Of a stretch of 64,000 nucleotides of DNA, positions 57,021 to 64,000 are shown piece by piece. The translations under genes were made by a program, and so were the position numbers. Source of the stretch: Cryptosporangium sp044454545. Its GTDB lineage: Bacteria > Actinomycetota > Actinomycetes > Mycobacteriales > Cryptosporangiaceae. The stretch spans positions 62,001-126,000 of the forward strand of contig NZ_JBITDV010000015.1 of assembly GCF_044454545.1 (NCBI RefSeq), written 5' to 3'. The notes under the pieces were generated by a model, which was given only the letters and a program-made list of their open reading frames with translations, was not told the origin of the DNA and searched no databases. How positions within the stretch are numbered: the stretch's first letter is position 1; each line of letters begins with the position of its first letter.

Positions 57021-57413
57021 GTGACGCATCCGAGGAACTTCGACGATGCGGACCCCCTGCTGCGCCGGGTCCGCGCCCTCGCCCTCGCTCTCCCGGACGC
57101 GGCCGAGAAGATCTCGCACGGCATCCCGGCCTTCTACACGACGAAGGTCTTCGCCTACTTCGGCGGCTCGATCAAGATCGACGGCGAGTACCACCGGCAC
57201 GAGCACTCGATCCTCGTACTGCTCGACGAGGAGGAGCGCACCGCGCTGACCGAGGATCCGCGCTGCTACGTACCGGCCTACCTCGGGCCCTCGGGCTGGC
57301 TGGGTATCGACCTCACGGCCGAGACCGACTGGAACGAGATCGCCGAGTTCCTCGATGCCAGCTACCGCCTGACCGCGGGCCCCCGCCGGGTGGCCCGCCT
57401 CGACGCCCGCTGA
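57021..57413 (+). CDS. MmcQ/YjbR-family protein
   Basis: A 130-residue CyaY-like-fold protein: LLRRVRALALALPDAAEKISHGIPAFYTTKVFAYFG at the N-terminus, then VLLDEEERTALTEDPRCYVPAYLGPSGWLGIDL and a C-terminal WNEIAEFLDASYRLTAG. This small family (PF04237) is often labelled DNA-binding on structural grounds, with no established role. The GTG at 57021 gives the usual length. It converges on the orphan gene at 57414 with no gap between stop codons. Confidence 0.85.
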   Translation: MTHPRNFDDADPLLRRVRALALALPDAAEKISHGIPAFYTTKVFAYFGGSIKIDGEYHRHEHSILVLLDEEERTALTEDPRCYVPAYLGPSGWLGIDLTAETDWNEIAEFLDASYRLTAGPRRVARLDAR

Positions 57414-59519
57414 TCAGCGGGGGACCGCACCGACCTCGGGCCCGCGCCGCTTCACCGGGGCCGAGGAGCAGTCCGAACCCGCGGCCGGGATCGCGGTCTC
57501 GCTCGCCGCTTTGCCCTGCTCGACGCCGACCTGCGTCAGGACCCCGTTCGTGTACCGGTAGTAGGTCAGGCCCCACGCGTACGACTGGGGCGGCCCGAAG
57601 TCGGTCAGCGAACTCCGGGTGACGAACAGCGGCTTCCCGCCCGAGCGCACGCACCCGAACCCGAACCCGCTCGTGTACCCGGCCCCACCGCCGTCGGCCA
57701 GATCGAACACGTCCGCACCGGACCGCACCGCTCGCAGGTCGTTGCCGACCAGGGCCAGCACGACGCTGTGCGTCGTGCTGCTGCCCAGTACGAGAGACAC
57801 CACGGCCGCCGCCCGCGTGTCCGCACCCAGGTGCACGACCTGACGGAAGTGGAACAGGCTCCCTCCGCCGAGGTCCGGACCCCACCCCCCGACGGGGTCG
57901 GCCATCCGGTGGAACGACCCGTCGTCGAGGTACGCCACCGCGCCGAGGCTGGCCGCGTCGAGCGGCGTGAACAGGTCCGGCGATCCCGGACGCCAGAGAA
58001 TCAGCCGGTCCGGCTTCCCGTTCCCGTTCAGATCCAGGGGGACGCTCTGGTAGCAGAGCGACGGATCGGGCATCCCGGCCGGAGGGAACCGGGCCGACGG
58101 CAGACGTGCACACCCGGTGGTGAACGAGCCGGCCGGATCCGCGGCGGCGACCGGCAGCGCGGCGGCCTCCGGCGACGTCATCACCCGGCTCGGCTGGATC
58201 GTCACCGACGTGTCGAGGTGGCCGAAGAGCTGCGCCGGGATCGTGGTGAGCCCTGCGATCTCCGAGCGCGCGATGTCCATGAAGTCCTCGATCTTGGCGA
58301 CGACGTCGAGCTGCCGCCCGAGGAACCGGCCCAGCCGCTTGGCGAGCCCGTTCGACACCGCCTTTCCCGCGATCTTCGTCAAACCGGCTTCCAGCGCCTC
58401 GTAGATCGCGCCCTTGCACTTCCAGACGAACGTGAACAGCGTCCGGAACGTGCTGCCGGACGACTGCTTTTCGCCGGCCGCGTCGGCGACGCAGTTCCAG
58501 AGTTCAGTGAGCCGGAACGAGGCGTCGAGGAACTCCCGGGCCTTCGAGTTGTCCGGCTCGTCCGCGCCGAGCATCGCCGACATGATCTGACGCATCATCG
58601 TGACGAGGTAGATGCTCCAGTCGATCTCGCCGTCGAACTGCGTGGTAGCGGAGACGGCGCTGCCCGGGAACGTCACCTCCAGCGACTTGCCCGGCCGCAC
58701 GATCACCCCGTCCAGATGCTGGTGTTTCTGCAGAACCGTCTGCAGAAAGACGTCCGAATGAAGGTCTTTGGCGGCGGAGCGGAAGCCCGGCGGCAGGTCG
58801 GACACGACCGGCAGGCCGGTCGTGTTGACCCAGTGCAGACGGTAGGTGCCGTTGTCGAGGGCCTCCTGGCACAGGGGGATCTCACCGAGGGCGATCGTGC
58901 TGGAGATCCGGGCCGGGAGGAGCAGGTGCTTCGCGTCGCAGCTGAGCGGATCCTGCTCGCCGACCGTCATCAGCGAGGCGATCCGGCCGCTGAGCGTCCA
59001 GTTCATCCGCTCCTGGAACGCCTTCATGTCGTCGAGCTTCCGCGGGTCGGTGACGGCGAGGACCCAATCGGACAGGTGCGGAGTGGACGCGGTGATCGTG
59101 TGCGCGCCGGTGTCCACCGTCCCGGCGGCCGGGAGCCACAGGCCCGCGTCCGGGACGAACGTGAGGATCTGCAGGTCGGCAGTCGGGTCCGCTCCCTTCG
59201 GGAGCGTCGCCGGGCCGTAGGTCATCGTGACGCGGGCGTCGCCGTCGAAGCTCCCGGCTTCGATGCGCACCGGCTTCGACAGCGCCTGCACCGCGCTCGG
59301 CAGCCGCGCCGGGTCCACGGCCGGTCGAGCCTCGATCGTCGGCTTTCCCGCCTCACCGGGCACGGTCACGGTCACCGGTGCGACGCCGTCGGCGGCGAAC
59401 TCCGCCGTGTACCTGTCCGGACGCAGGGCGCGGACGACGAGGAGCGTGGCGACGATCGCGACGACCACGACCGCCGCGACGATCGACAGAATGACGAAAC
59501 GGCGACGCATGCCGTTCAT
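57414..59519 (-). CDS. large membrane-anchored extracytoplasmic protein, unknown function
   Basis: A 701-residue protein I do not recognise. One N-terminal membrane anchor (FVILSIVAAVVVVAIVATLLVV, residues about 8-29) is followed by a long extracytoplasmic part. A middle helical region contains WNCVADAAGEKQSSG...WKCKGAIYEALEAGLTKIAGKAVSNGLAKRLGRFLG. The C-terminal about 200 residues have an integrin-like calcium pattern, LDLNGNGKPDRLILW, as in FG-GAP/VCBS repeats, and several Cys. The ATG at 59519 is chosen because the anchor follows directly; the frame is open further upstream to 59699. Possibly a surface or envelope protein. Confidence 0.6.
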   Translation of the reverse strand: MNGMRRRFVILSIVAAVVVVAIVATLLVVRALRPDRYTAEFAADGVAPVTVTVPGEAGKPTIEARPAVDPARLPSAVQALSKPVRIEAGSFDGDARVTMTYGPATLPKGADPTADLQILTFVPDAGLWLPAAGTVDTGAHTITASTPHLSDWVLAVTDPRKLDDMKAFQERMNWTLSGRIASLMTVGEQDPLSCDAKHLLLPARISSTIALGEIPLCQEALDNGTYRLHWVNTTGLPVVSDLPPGFRSAAKDLHSDVFLQTVLQKHQHLDGVIVRPGKSLEVTFPGSAVSATTQFDGEIDWSIYLVTMMRQIMSAMLGADEPDNSKAREFLDASFRLTELWNCVADAAGEKQSSGSTFRTLFTFVWKCKGAIYEALEAGLTKIAGKAVSNGLAKRLGRFLGRQLDVVAKIEDFMDIARSEIAGLTTIPAQLFGHLDTSVTIQPSRVMTSPEAAALPVAAADPAGSFTTGCARLPSARFPPAGMPDPSLCYQSVPLDLNGNGKPDRLILWRPGSPDLFTPLDAASLGAVAYLDDGSFHRMADPVGGWGPDLGGGSLFHFRQVVHLGADTRAAAVVSLVLGSSTTHSVVLALVGNDLRAVRSGADVFDLADGGGAGYTSGFGFGCVRSGGKPLFVTRSSLTDFGPPQSYAWGLTYYRYTNGVLTQVGVEQGKAASETAIPAAGSDCSSAPVKRRGPEVGAVPR

Positions 59520-59761
59520 CGTCGGAACCGGACACCCGATAACACATCGGTCGCGAGACTGACGTCCGGCGCCGAAGCGTCCCACTCCGGTGGCGAATCG
59601 GCGGGGCAGCCGCGCTGTTCGGGTGGCGGCCTCCTCCTCCGGCACGAGCTCCCGGATCGAGATCTCCCGCATCTCGGTCCTCCGGACCGTGCCGGTCACC
59701 CTGCTCCACGCACCGCCGTCGGGCGGCTCGTCGTCCCGGACGCGTCCGATCAGGACGTCGG

Positions 59762-60046
59762 TGCGCAGGCGCCGTCGGAGCCTTCATCCTCGCCGTACTG
59801 CAGGACGAGCCGCTCTACGGCTACGCGATCATCAAGAAGGCCGACCTGCTCTCCCACGGGCGGGTCACGCCGGCGACCGGCACGCTTTACTCCGCGCTCG
59901 TCGCGGTGGGGGCAGCGCTCGTCCGCGGCCGGGTCGTCGGCCCGGATCCGTCGGCGTTCCTGTTCCTGGCGGCGGCGGCCGGTCTCGGACCGGTGGTGCT
60001 GCTCACCGTGTCCACACTGGCCGTCCGTCACCAGGCCCGCGTCTGA
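59762..60046 (+). pseudogene. PadR-type regulator fragment joined to a membrane-helix tail, no start codon
   Basis: The frame reads AFILAVLQDEPLYGYAIIKKADLL...TPATGTLYSAL, the first half of a PadR winged helix. Where the wing should follow, it switches to VAVGAALVRGR...FLFLAAAAGLGPVVLLTVSTLAVRHQARV, a single membrane helix and stop. No ATG, GTG or TTG precedes it in frame at a useful distance. This looks like a deletion that fused the start of a PadR gene to the end of its usual membrane-protein partner, now without a translation start. Confidence 0.6.
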
Positions 60047-60494
60047 GCGCGGCGCAGTCGGTCAGGAGGTCCGGGGAAACCTGGCGGCCGGTGAGTCGTT
60101 CGAGGTCTTCGCGCAGGTGGTCGGCCTCGGCGCCGCGGGGGCGGCCGGCGCGATCGGACGGGCGGCCCGGACCGTCGCCGCGATCCGGTCGCCGGTGGCC
60201 CTGACCGTGACGGTCTTGACCCCGACGACCCGGTCCACCGCGCGCTGGACGGCGGCGTGGACCACGTCGGCGTCGGCGTGGTGGTGGAGGGTGACGGCGT
60301 CGTCGGCCCTGGTGCAGGCGTGAGCGGTCTCGCCGGAGAGGTCGAGGTCGGCGGAGGGGTGGACGATCGGGAGAAGCTCGCGGCGGGCGACCGTGTACGT
60401 CTCGCCCGGCCGCGGCCGTCCGGGCGCCGGGCCGGATGGCCGCGGGCGGGGCCGGCCGCGGGCGGGGCCGGACGCGGGCCTATCCGGTCCGCGG
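60047..60494. other. 448-bp gap with weak minus-strand coding signal, no supported gene
   Basis: One minus-strand frame reads sensibly (ELLPIVHPSADLDLSGE, then HHADADVVHAAVQRAVDRVVGVKTVTVRATGD) and ends in a stop at 60062, but it lacks a convincing start and matches no family I can name. The left part of the gap borders the PadR remnant. Probably decayed sequence. Confidence 0.35.
60438..60469 (+). repeat. 16-bp perfect tandem duplication
   Basis: GGCCGCGGGCGGGGCC occurs twice in direct succession, with a third partial copy after it, just beyond the stop of the DUF1345 gene. No function apparent. Confidence 0.7.
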
Positions 60495-61157
60495 TCAGTT
60501 CAGCAGGCCGGCGATCAGGTTCACCGACCCGCCGACGATGACCGCGCCGAACAGGTACGAGAGCAGGGCGTGGGTGAGCGCGGTGCGGCGAATCGTCCGG
60601 CTGCGCAGCGTGGTGTCGGACACCTGGTAGCACATGCCGATCGTGAACGCGACGTAGGCGAAGTCGCGGTAGTCGGGCTTCTCGTCGCCGTCGGAGAACT
60701 CGATCTTCGGCGCGCGGTGGTTCAGGTCGGCGTAGCGGGTCGTGTAGACCGTGTTGATGACCAGCCAGGACAGGGCGACGGTGAGGATCGCGGCGCCGGT
60801 GAGCAGAGCCCGGGTCTGACCGTGCTGGCCACCGGCGGCTCCGAGCGCGGACGCCGCCCCGAAGAGGCTGCCGACGCTGGCGCCGATCAGCAGCACGGCG
60901 GCGGCGCCGCGCCGTTCGTCCTCGCGCTGGGCGAGTGCCTCGGCGCGGTCGCCGTCGGCGCGCAGGATGATCGGCCAGATCGTGGCCAGGTAGGTGAGGG
61001 CAGCGGCGTCCCAGCCGGTGACCACGGCGAGTTCCCAGCGGACGAACGTGCCGGTGACGGCCCCGACCAGGGTGCCGACGAGGACGGCGAGCACGGCCCG
61101 CCGCAGCGCGGGGGCGTGCCAGCCGAACAGGCGGTGGTACAGGGTCTTCGGAGGCAT
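60495..61157 (-). CDS. DUF1345-family membrane protein
   Basis: A 220-residue integral membrane protein with about five helices (AVLAVLVGTLVGAVTGTFV, AALTYLATIWPII, LTGAAILTVALSWLVINTVY, LFGAVIVGGSVNLIAGLL). It carries the DUF1345 hallmark HRAPKIEFSDGDEKPDYRDFAYVAFTIGMCYQVSDTTLRSRTIRR (residues about 150-194). The family is widespread in bacteria with no assigned function. GGAGG lies just before the ATG. Confidence 0.9.
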   Translation of the reverse strand: MPPKTLYHRLFGWHAPALRRAVLAVLVGTLVGAVTGTFVRWELAVVTGWDAAALTYLATIWPIILRADGDRAEALAQREDERRGAAAVLLIGASVGSLFGAASALGAAGGQHGQTRALLTGAAILTVALSWLVINTVYTTRYADLNHRAPKIEFSDGDEKPDYRDFAYVAFTIGMCYQVSDTTLRSRTIRRTALTHALLSYLFGAVIVGGSVNLIAGLLN

Positions 61158-61240
61158 GCCCAGACTGTAGAAGCGCCGGCCTCGAATCAGCGCGACCGCC
61201 CGAGCGGCCACCGCCGCGTCGGCGATCCGGATGTGCCGCG

Positions 61241-61588
61241 TCAGTGCACGGCCGGCAGGTACGGGTCCAGGTTGCGCCAGGCCCGTTCGACGTACTCGTC
61301 CTTCTCTCCGACCGGGGCGACGTAATGCAGGGCGTACCCGGCGCCCATGATCGCCGGATCCTCGACCATCTCCCGCGTCGCGATCCCGCTGCCGACGATC
61401 ACCGCGTCGGCGTCGCACGCCTCGGTCAGCGGGGCCATCGCCTCGATCACCACGCCGTTCATCGAGCGCACCCGCCGCGACGGCGACGCGATCGTGACGC
61501 GCAGACCCTGCACCCGATTCAGCACGCCCAGGGCGATCAGGGAATCCAGCTCGTTGTAGCCCTCGAAGGTCAGAATCGCGATGTGCAT
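61241..61588 (-). CDS. DJ-1/PfpI-family protein with internal deletion
   Basis: A 115-residue protein that starts as a DJ-1/PfpI protein (MHIAILTFEGYNELDSLIALGVLNRV, then MNGVVIEAMAPLTEACDADAVIVGSG) and ends as one (ALHYVAPVGEKDEYVERAWRNLDPYLPAVH). Intact relatives are about 195 residues. The middle about 80 residues after VEDPAIM, including the nucleophile-Cys elbow (usually AxCSGxxxLA), are missing, and the frame is preserved. The product therefore lacks the catalytic site and probably does not fold normally; treat it as a likely pseudogene. It is divergent from a MocR-type gene. Confidence 0.7.
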   Translation of the reverse strand: MHIAILTFEGYNELDSLIALGVLNRVQGLRVTIASPSRRVRSMNGVVIEAMAPLTEACDADAVIVGSGIATREMVEDPAIMGAGYALHYVAPVGEKDEYVERAWRNLDPYLPAVH

Positions 61589-61639
61589 GGCTCGCACGGT
61601 AGGAGCGCAGAACCAGTACAGTCCACAAATTGTTCTGCA

Positions 61640-61645
61640 TACACT
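61640..61645 (+). promoter_or_regulatory. -10 element of the MocR-type gene (leaderless promoter)
   Basis: TACACT followed by six bases and the ATG at 61652, the same geometry as at 35535. An inverted AGAAC/GTTCT pair (61609-61636) flanks the upstream side and may be the regulator's own site. The gene has no ribosome binding site, consistent with a leaderless message. Confidence 0.5.
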
Positions 61646-61651
61646 CGCGGC

Positions 61652-62988
61652 ATGGCCGCACCGCGTTACAAGGCCCTGGTCGACGCGTTCGCCGCCGACA
61701 TCCGCAGCGGACGGCTGGGTCCCGGCGCCCGCCTGCCGACCCACCGCGCGCTCGCCGGCGACCACGGCATCGCCGTCGTGACCGCGACCCGGGTCTACGC
61801 CGAGCTCGAAGCGATGGGCCTGGTCAGCCGCGAACAGGGCCGCGGGACGTTCGTGCGCGACCTCGCGCTGCCGCCCGGCCACGGCGTCGACCAGGACACG
61901 GTCGCCGCGGACGCCACCGACCTCAACTTCAACTACCCGTCGCTGCCCGGCCAGGCCGACCAGCTCCGCCGCGCGCTCCGCGACCTCGCCGCCTCCGGCG
62001 ACCTCGAGGGCCTGCTCCGCTACCAGCCCCACCGCGGCCGCAGCCGCGACCGCGAGGCGATCGCCGGCCATCTTCGCCGCCGCGGGCTCCCCACCCTCGC
62101 GGAGCAGGTCCTGATCGTCAGCGGCGCCCAGCACGGGCTCGCCTCCACGCTCATGGGGACGCTCGGCCCAGGCGACGTCGTCGCGGTCGACGCGCTGACC
62201 TACCCCGGCTTCCGGGCACTGGCGTCGACGCTGCACCTCGAACTCGCGCCCGTTCCGGCGCACGGCGACGGCCCGGACCTCGACGCGCTCGAACGTCTCT
62301 GCGCGGCACGGCCGGTACGCGCGATCTACACTATGCCGACGCTGCACAATCCGCTCGGCTGGGTGATGCCCGCCGCCGACCGGCAGCGGCTGGCCCGGAT
62401 CGCCCGGCGCCACGCACTGCTCCTCGTCGAGGACGCCTCCTACGCGTATCTGGTCGACGACCCGCCGCCGCGCTGGCCGCGATCGCGCCCGACGTCACCG
62501 TCCACGTGTCCGGCCTCTCCAAGAGCGTCGCGACCGGCCTGCGGGTGGGGTTCGTCGTCGCGCCTGCGGCGCTGGTCCCCGCGGTGGAGCGGGCGATCCG
62601 CGTCACGACCTGGAACACGCCGGCGCTGACCACCGCGATCGCCTGCCGCTGGCTCGAGGACGGCACGGTCGACTCGCTGGAGTCGCAAAAGCGTGCGGAC
62701 GCGCGGACCCGGCAGCTGATCGCCAGGGCCGAGCTCGCCGGCCTGCCCTACGTCAGCCACCCGTCGTCGTACTTCACCTGGCTACCGCTGCCGGAGGACG
62801 CGCGGGCCGACCGGCTGGTCGCCACGCTCGCGCGGCAGCGCATCTCGGTCACCACGGCCGAACCGTTCGCCGTCGCGAGCCCCGCGCCGCAGGCGCTGCG
62901 CCTCGCCCTCGGGTCGACCGACCCGGAGACCCTCCGGACGACGCTGCGGACGGTCCGCCGCGTGCTGTTCGAGGACGCCTACCAGTGA
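61652..62988 (+). pseudogene. MocR/GntR aminotransferase-type regulator, frameshifted
   Basis: An N-terminal GntR winged helix (FAADIRSGRLGPGARLPTHRALAGDHGIAVVTATRVYAELEAMGLV, residues about 11-56) is joined to a fold-type I aminotransferase domain. That domain has VSGAQHGLASTL, PTLHNPLG, VEDASYAYL and the PLP-Lys segment SGLSKSVATGLRVGF. Between VEDASYAYLVDD and SGLSKS the frame changes at about 62461-62474, in a CCGCCGCCGCG run. Adding one base restores a continuous 445-residue protein of normal length. Either a recent one-base deletion or a sequencing error. Annotated as one broken gene; MocR proteins regulate PLP or amino-compound metabolism. Confidence 0.82.
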
Positions 62989-63014
62989 GCCGCCGCGACG
63001 AGGAGTTCCGGTCC

Positions 63015-63050
63015 TTGACCTTGACCCTCGGTGAAGCCGCAGCGTAGGGC
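63015..63050 (+). promoter_or_regulatory. candidate MerR-type promoter/operator
   Basis: TTGACC occurs twice in tandem (63015-63026), followed by an interrupted CCCT...AGGG dyad (63025-63049) and TAGGGC. This resembles the operators of TipAL-like MerR regulators, which lie between a -35 and a -10 set too far apart. It precedes a MerR gene by about 40 bp. Weak evidence. Confidence 0.35.
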
Positions 63051-63089
63051 ACGCCGGTCACGGTGACCGGTGCGAGGAGGATGTCACCG

Positions 63090-64000
63090 GTGCAGCTGCT
63101 GACGATCGGCGCGTTCGCGCGCGAGACCGGTCTGACGCCGAAGGCGCTGCGGCTCTACGACTCGTCGGGGCTGCTGCCGCCGGTGGCGGTGGATCCGGAA
63201 TCGGGCTACCGGTTCTACTCGGCCGCGCAGCGCGACACCGCGCGGCTGATCGCCGAGCTACGGCGGATCGGGATGCCGCTGGCGGCGATCCGGGACGTCT
63301 GCGAGCTGGACGGTCCGGCGGCCGCCGAGGCCATCGGCGCCTACTGGGCGCAGGTGACCGCGGAGACCGCCGCCCGGGCCAGGGTGACAGCCCTCCTCGT
63401 CGAGCACCTCTCAGGGAGAGCTGCGATGTCCGACGTCATGAGGATCCGATTCGCCGCCGCGTGCGAGGCAGGCGCGGTACGAACCACCAACGAGGACGCG
63501 GTGCACGCCGACGACGGGCTGCTCGCCGTGGCCGACGGCGTCCGGGGCGGCCGGGGGGCCGCGGCGGCCGAGGCGGCGATCGCCGCGCTGCGCCCGGCCG
63601 CACCCGAGTCGGCCGGGCGGTCCGGCGGGGGGTTGCTGGCCCGGCTGGCCGAGGCGGTCGAGGAGGCGGACCGCGCGGTACGGGCCGCGAGCTCCGGCGG
63701 TGAGCAGGCCGCGACCACACTGACCGCGCTGGTGCGGCAGGGTTCCCGGCTGGGGCTGGTGCACGTGGGTGACACCCGGGCGTACGTCGTACGCGGTGGT
63801 GAGCTGGTCCGGCTCACCACCGACCACACCTGGGTGCAGTCCCAGATCGACCAGGGCAGGCTCGACGTCGCCGGTGCCGCGGCCCACCCGGACCGGCCGC
63901 TGCTGACCCGGGCCCTCGGTGTGGACGCGCCTCCGGTCGAGGCCGACCTCGCGCTGCGGACCGCGCTGCCCGGCGACCGCTACCTGCTCTGTTCCGACGG
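63090..64000 (+). CDS. MerR regulator fused to PP2C-type phosphatase domain (runs off the end)
   Basis: The first about 110 residues are a MerR helix-turn-helix and coiled-coil (LLTIGAFARETGLTPKALRLYDSSGLLPPVAVDPESGYRFYSAAQ). A PP2C Ser/Thr phosphatase domain follows in the same frame: RTTNEDAVHADDGLLAVADGVRGG (metal-binding Asp residues), GDTRAYVVRGGELVRLTTDHTW, HPDRPLLTRALG and CSDG. The usual VADGMGGH reads VADGVRGG, a change next to the metal site. At least 303 residues are present and the 3' end is outside the window. The GTG at 63090 is 9 bases after AGGAGG; an ATG at 63081 abuts it. It may couple dephosphorylation to gene control. Confidence 0.82.
   Translation, partial: MQLLTIGAFARETGLTPKALRLYDSSGLLPPVAVDPESGYRFYSAAQRDTARLIAELRRIGMPLAAIRDVCELDGPAAAEAIGAYWAQVTAETAARARVTALLVEHLSGRAAMSDVMRIRFAAACEAGAVRTTNEDAVHADDGLLAVADGVRGGRGAAAAEAAIAALRPAAPESAGRSGGGLLARLAEAVEEADRAVRAASSGGEQAATTLTALVRQGSRLGLVHVGDTRAYVVRGGELVRLTTDHTWVQSQIDQGRLDVAGAAAHPDRPLLTRALGVDAPPVEADLALRTALPGDRYLLCSD

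Noticed and set aside
60062..60265. Possible 67-residue minus-strand protein with alkaline-shock-like VVHAAVQRAVDRVVGVKTVTV
   Set aside because: The frame continues upstream without a convincing start, no ribosome binding site is present and the region adjoins decayed genes. Noted only as a weak coding signal.

Overview
This is a window of about 70% G+C DNA from an actinobacterium. Supporting signs are strong third-position G/C bias, frequent GTG starts, many ATGA/GTGA start-stop overlaps, apparent leaderless promoters, a PucR/LysR/MarR/TetR-rich regulator set, a type III PKS and an Rv1747-like FHA-ABC transporter. It looks like a non-streptomycete soil actinomycete, but the genus cannot be fixed from sequence alone. 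No rRNA, tRNA, CRISPR array or prophage was seen.

Layout. 1-9.0 kb: end of a nagA gene, hydrolase/MarR pair around a large operator, Lrp regulator beside a fused indolepyruvate:ferredoxin oxidoreductase, an SDR, a crotonase and a membrane protein. 9.0-9.3 kb: debris, with an IS982-type transposase tail and one copy of a 47-bp repeat. 9.3-22.5 kb: a TetR/NTF2-like unit, then a long minus-strand run of flavin monooxygenases, flavin reductase, hydrolase and a complete peptide-type ABC importer. A divergent LysR-cupin pair closes it; the whole resembles an uptake-plus-oxidative-cleavage pathway for a small heteroatom-containing compound. 22.5-28.8 kb: an SDR, then a small secondary-metabolite locus (FHA-ABC exporter, type III PKS, UbiA prenyltransferase, methyltransferase).

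28.8-43.7 kb is the most interesting region: a bacterial microcompartment (BMC) locus. It has shell proteins of all three classes (BMC-P, two BMC-H, BMC-T), an acylating aldehyde dehydrogenase, an EutJ-like chaperone, a malate-type dehydrogenase, a Zn alcohol dehydrogenase and a GAF-PucR regulator. Next to it lies an operon encoding a stand-alone phosphohistidine domain, an unrecognised 477-residue protein, a small winged-helix-like protein and a pyruvate-phosphate-dikinase-like protein lacking its PEP/pyruvate barrel. A HAD phosphatase completes the set. No PduL/Pta-type phosphotransacylase and no classical signature enzyme (diol dehydratase, ethanolamine lyase, glycyl radical enzyme) is present. 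Three promoters share a dyad of the form CGTTGTC-N7-GACAACG, which ties the dikinase operon and the shell operon into one likely regulon. A FrcBCA-like sugar importer with a LacI regulator (43.8-47.8 kb) follows and may supply the substrate.

47.8-64 kb: MarR plus TetX-like monooxygenase, HAD, a MaoC/acyl-CoA ligase/amidohydrolase/SDR catabolic operon with a divergent MarR, cold-shock protein with terminator, MFS transporter, YjbR-like protein and a large orphan membrane-anchored protein. Then comes a stretch of gene decay (start-less PadR fragment, internally deleted DJ-1/PfpI protein, frameshifted MocR regulator) and a MerR-PP2C fusion running off the end.
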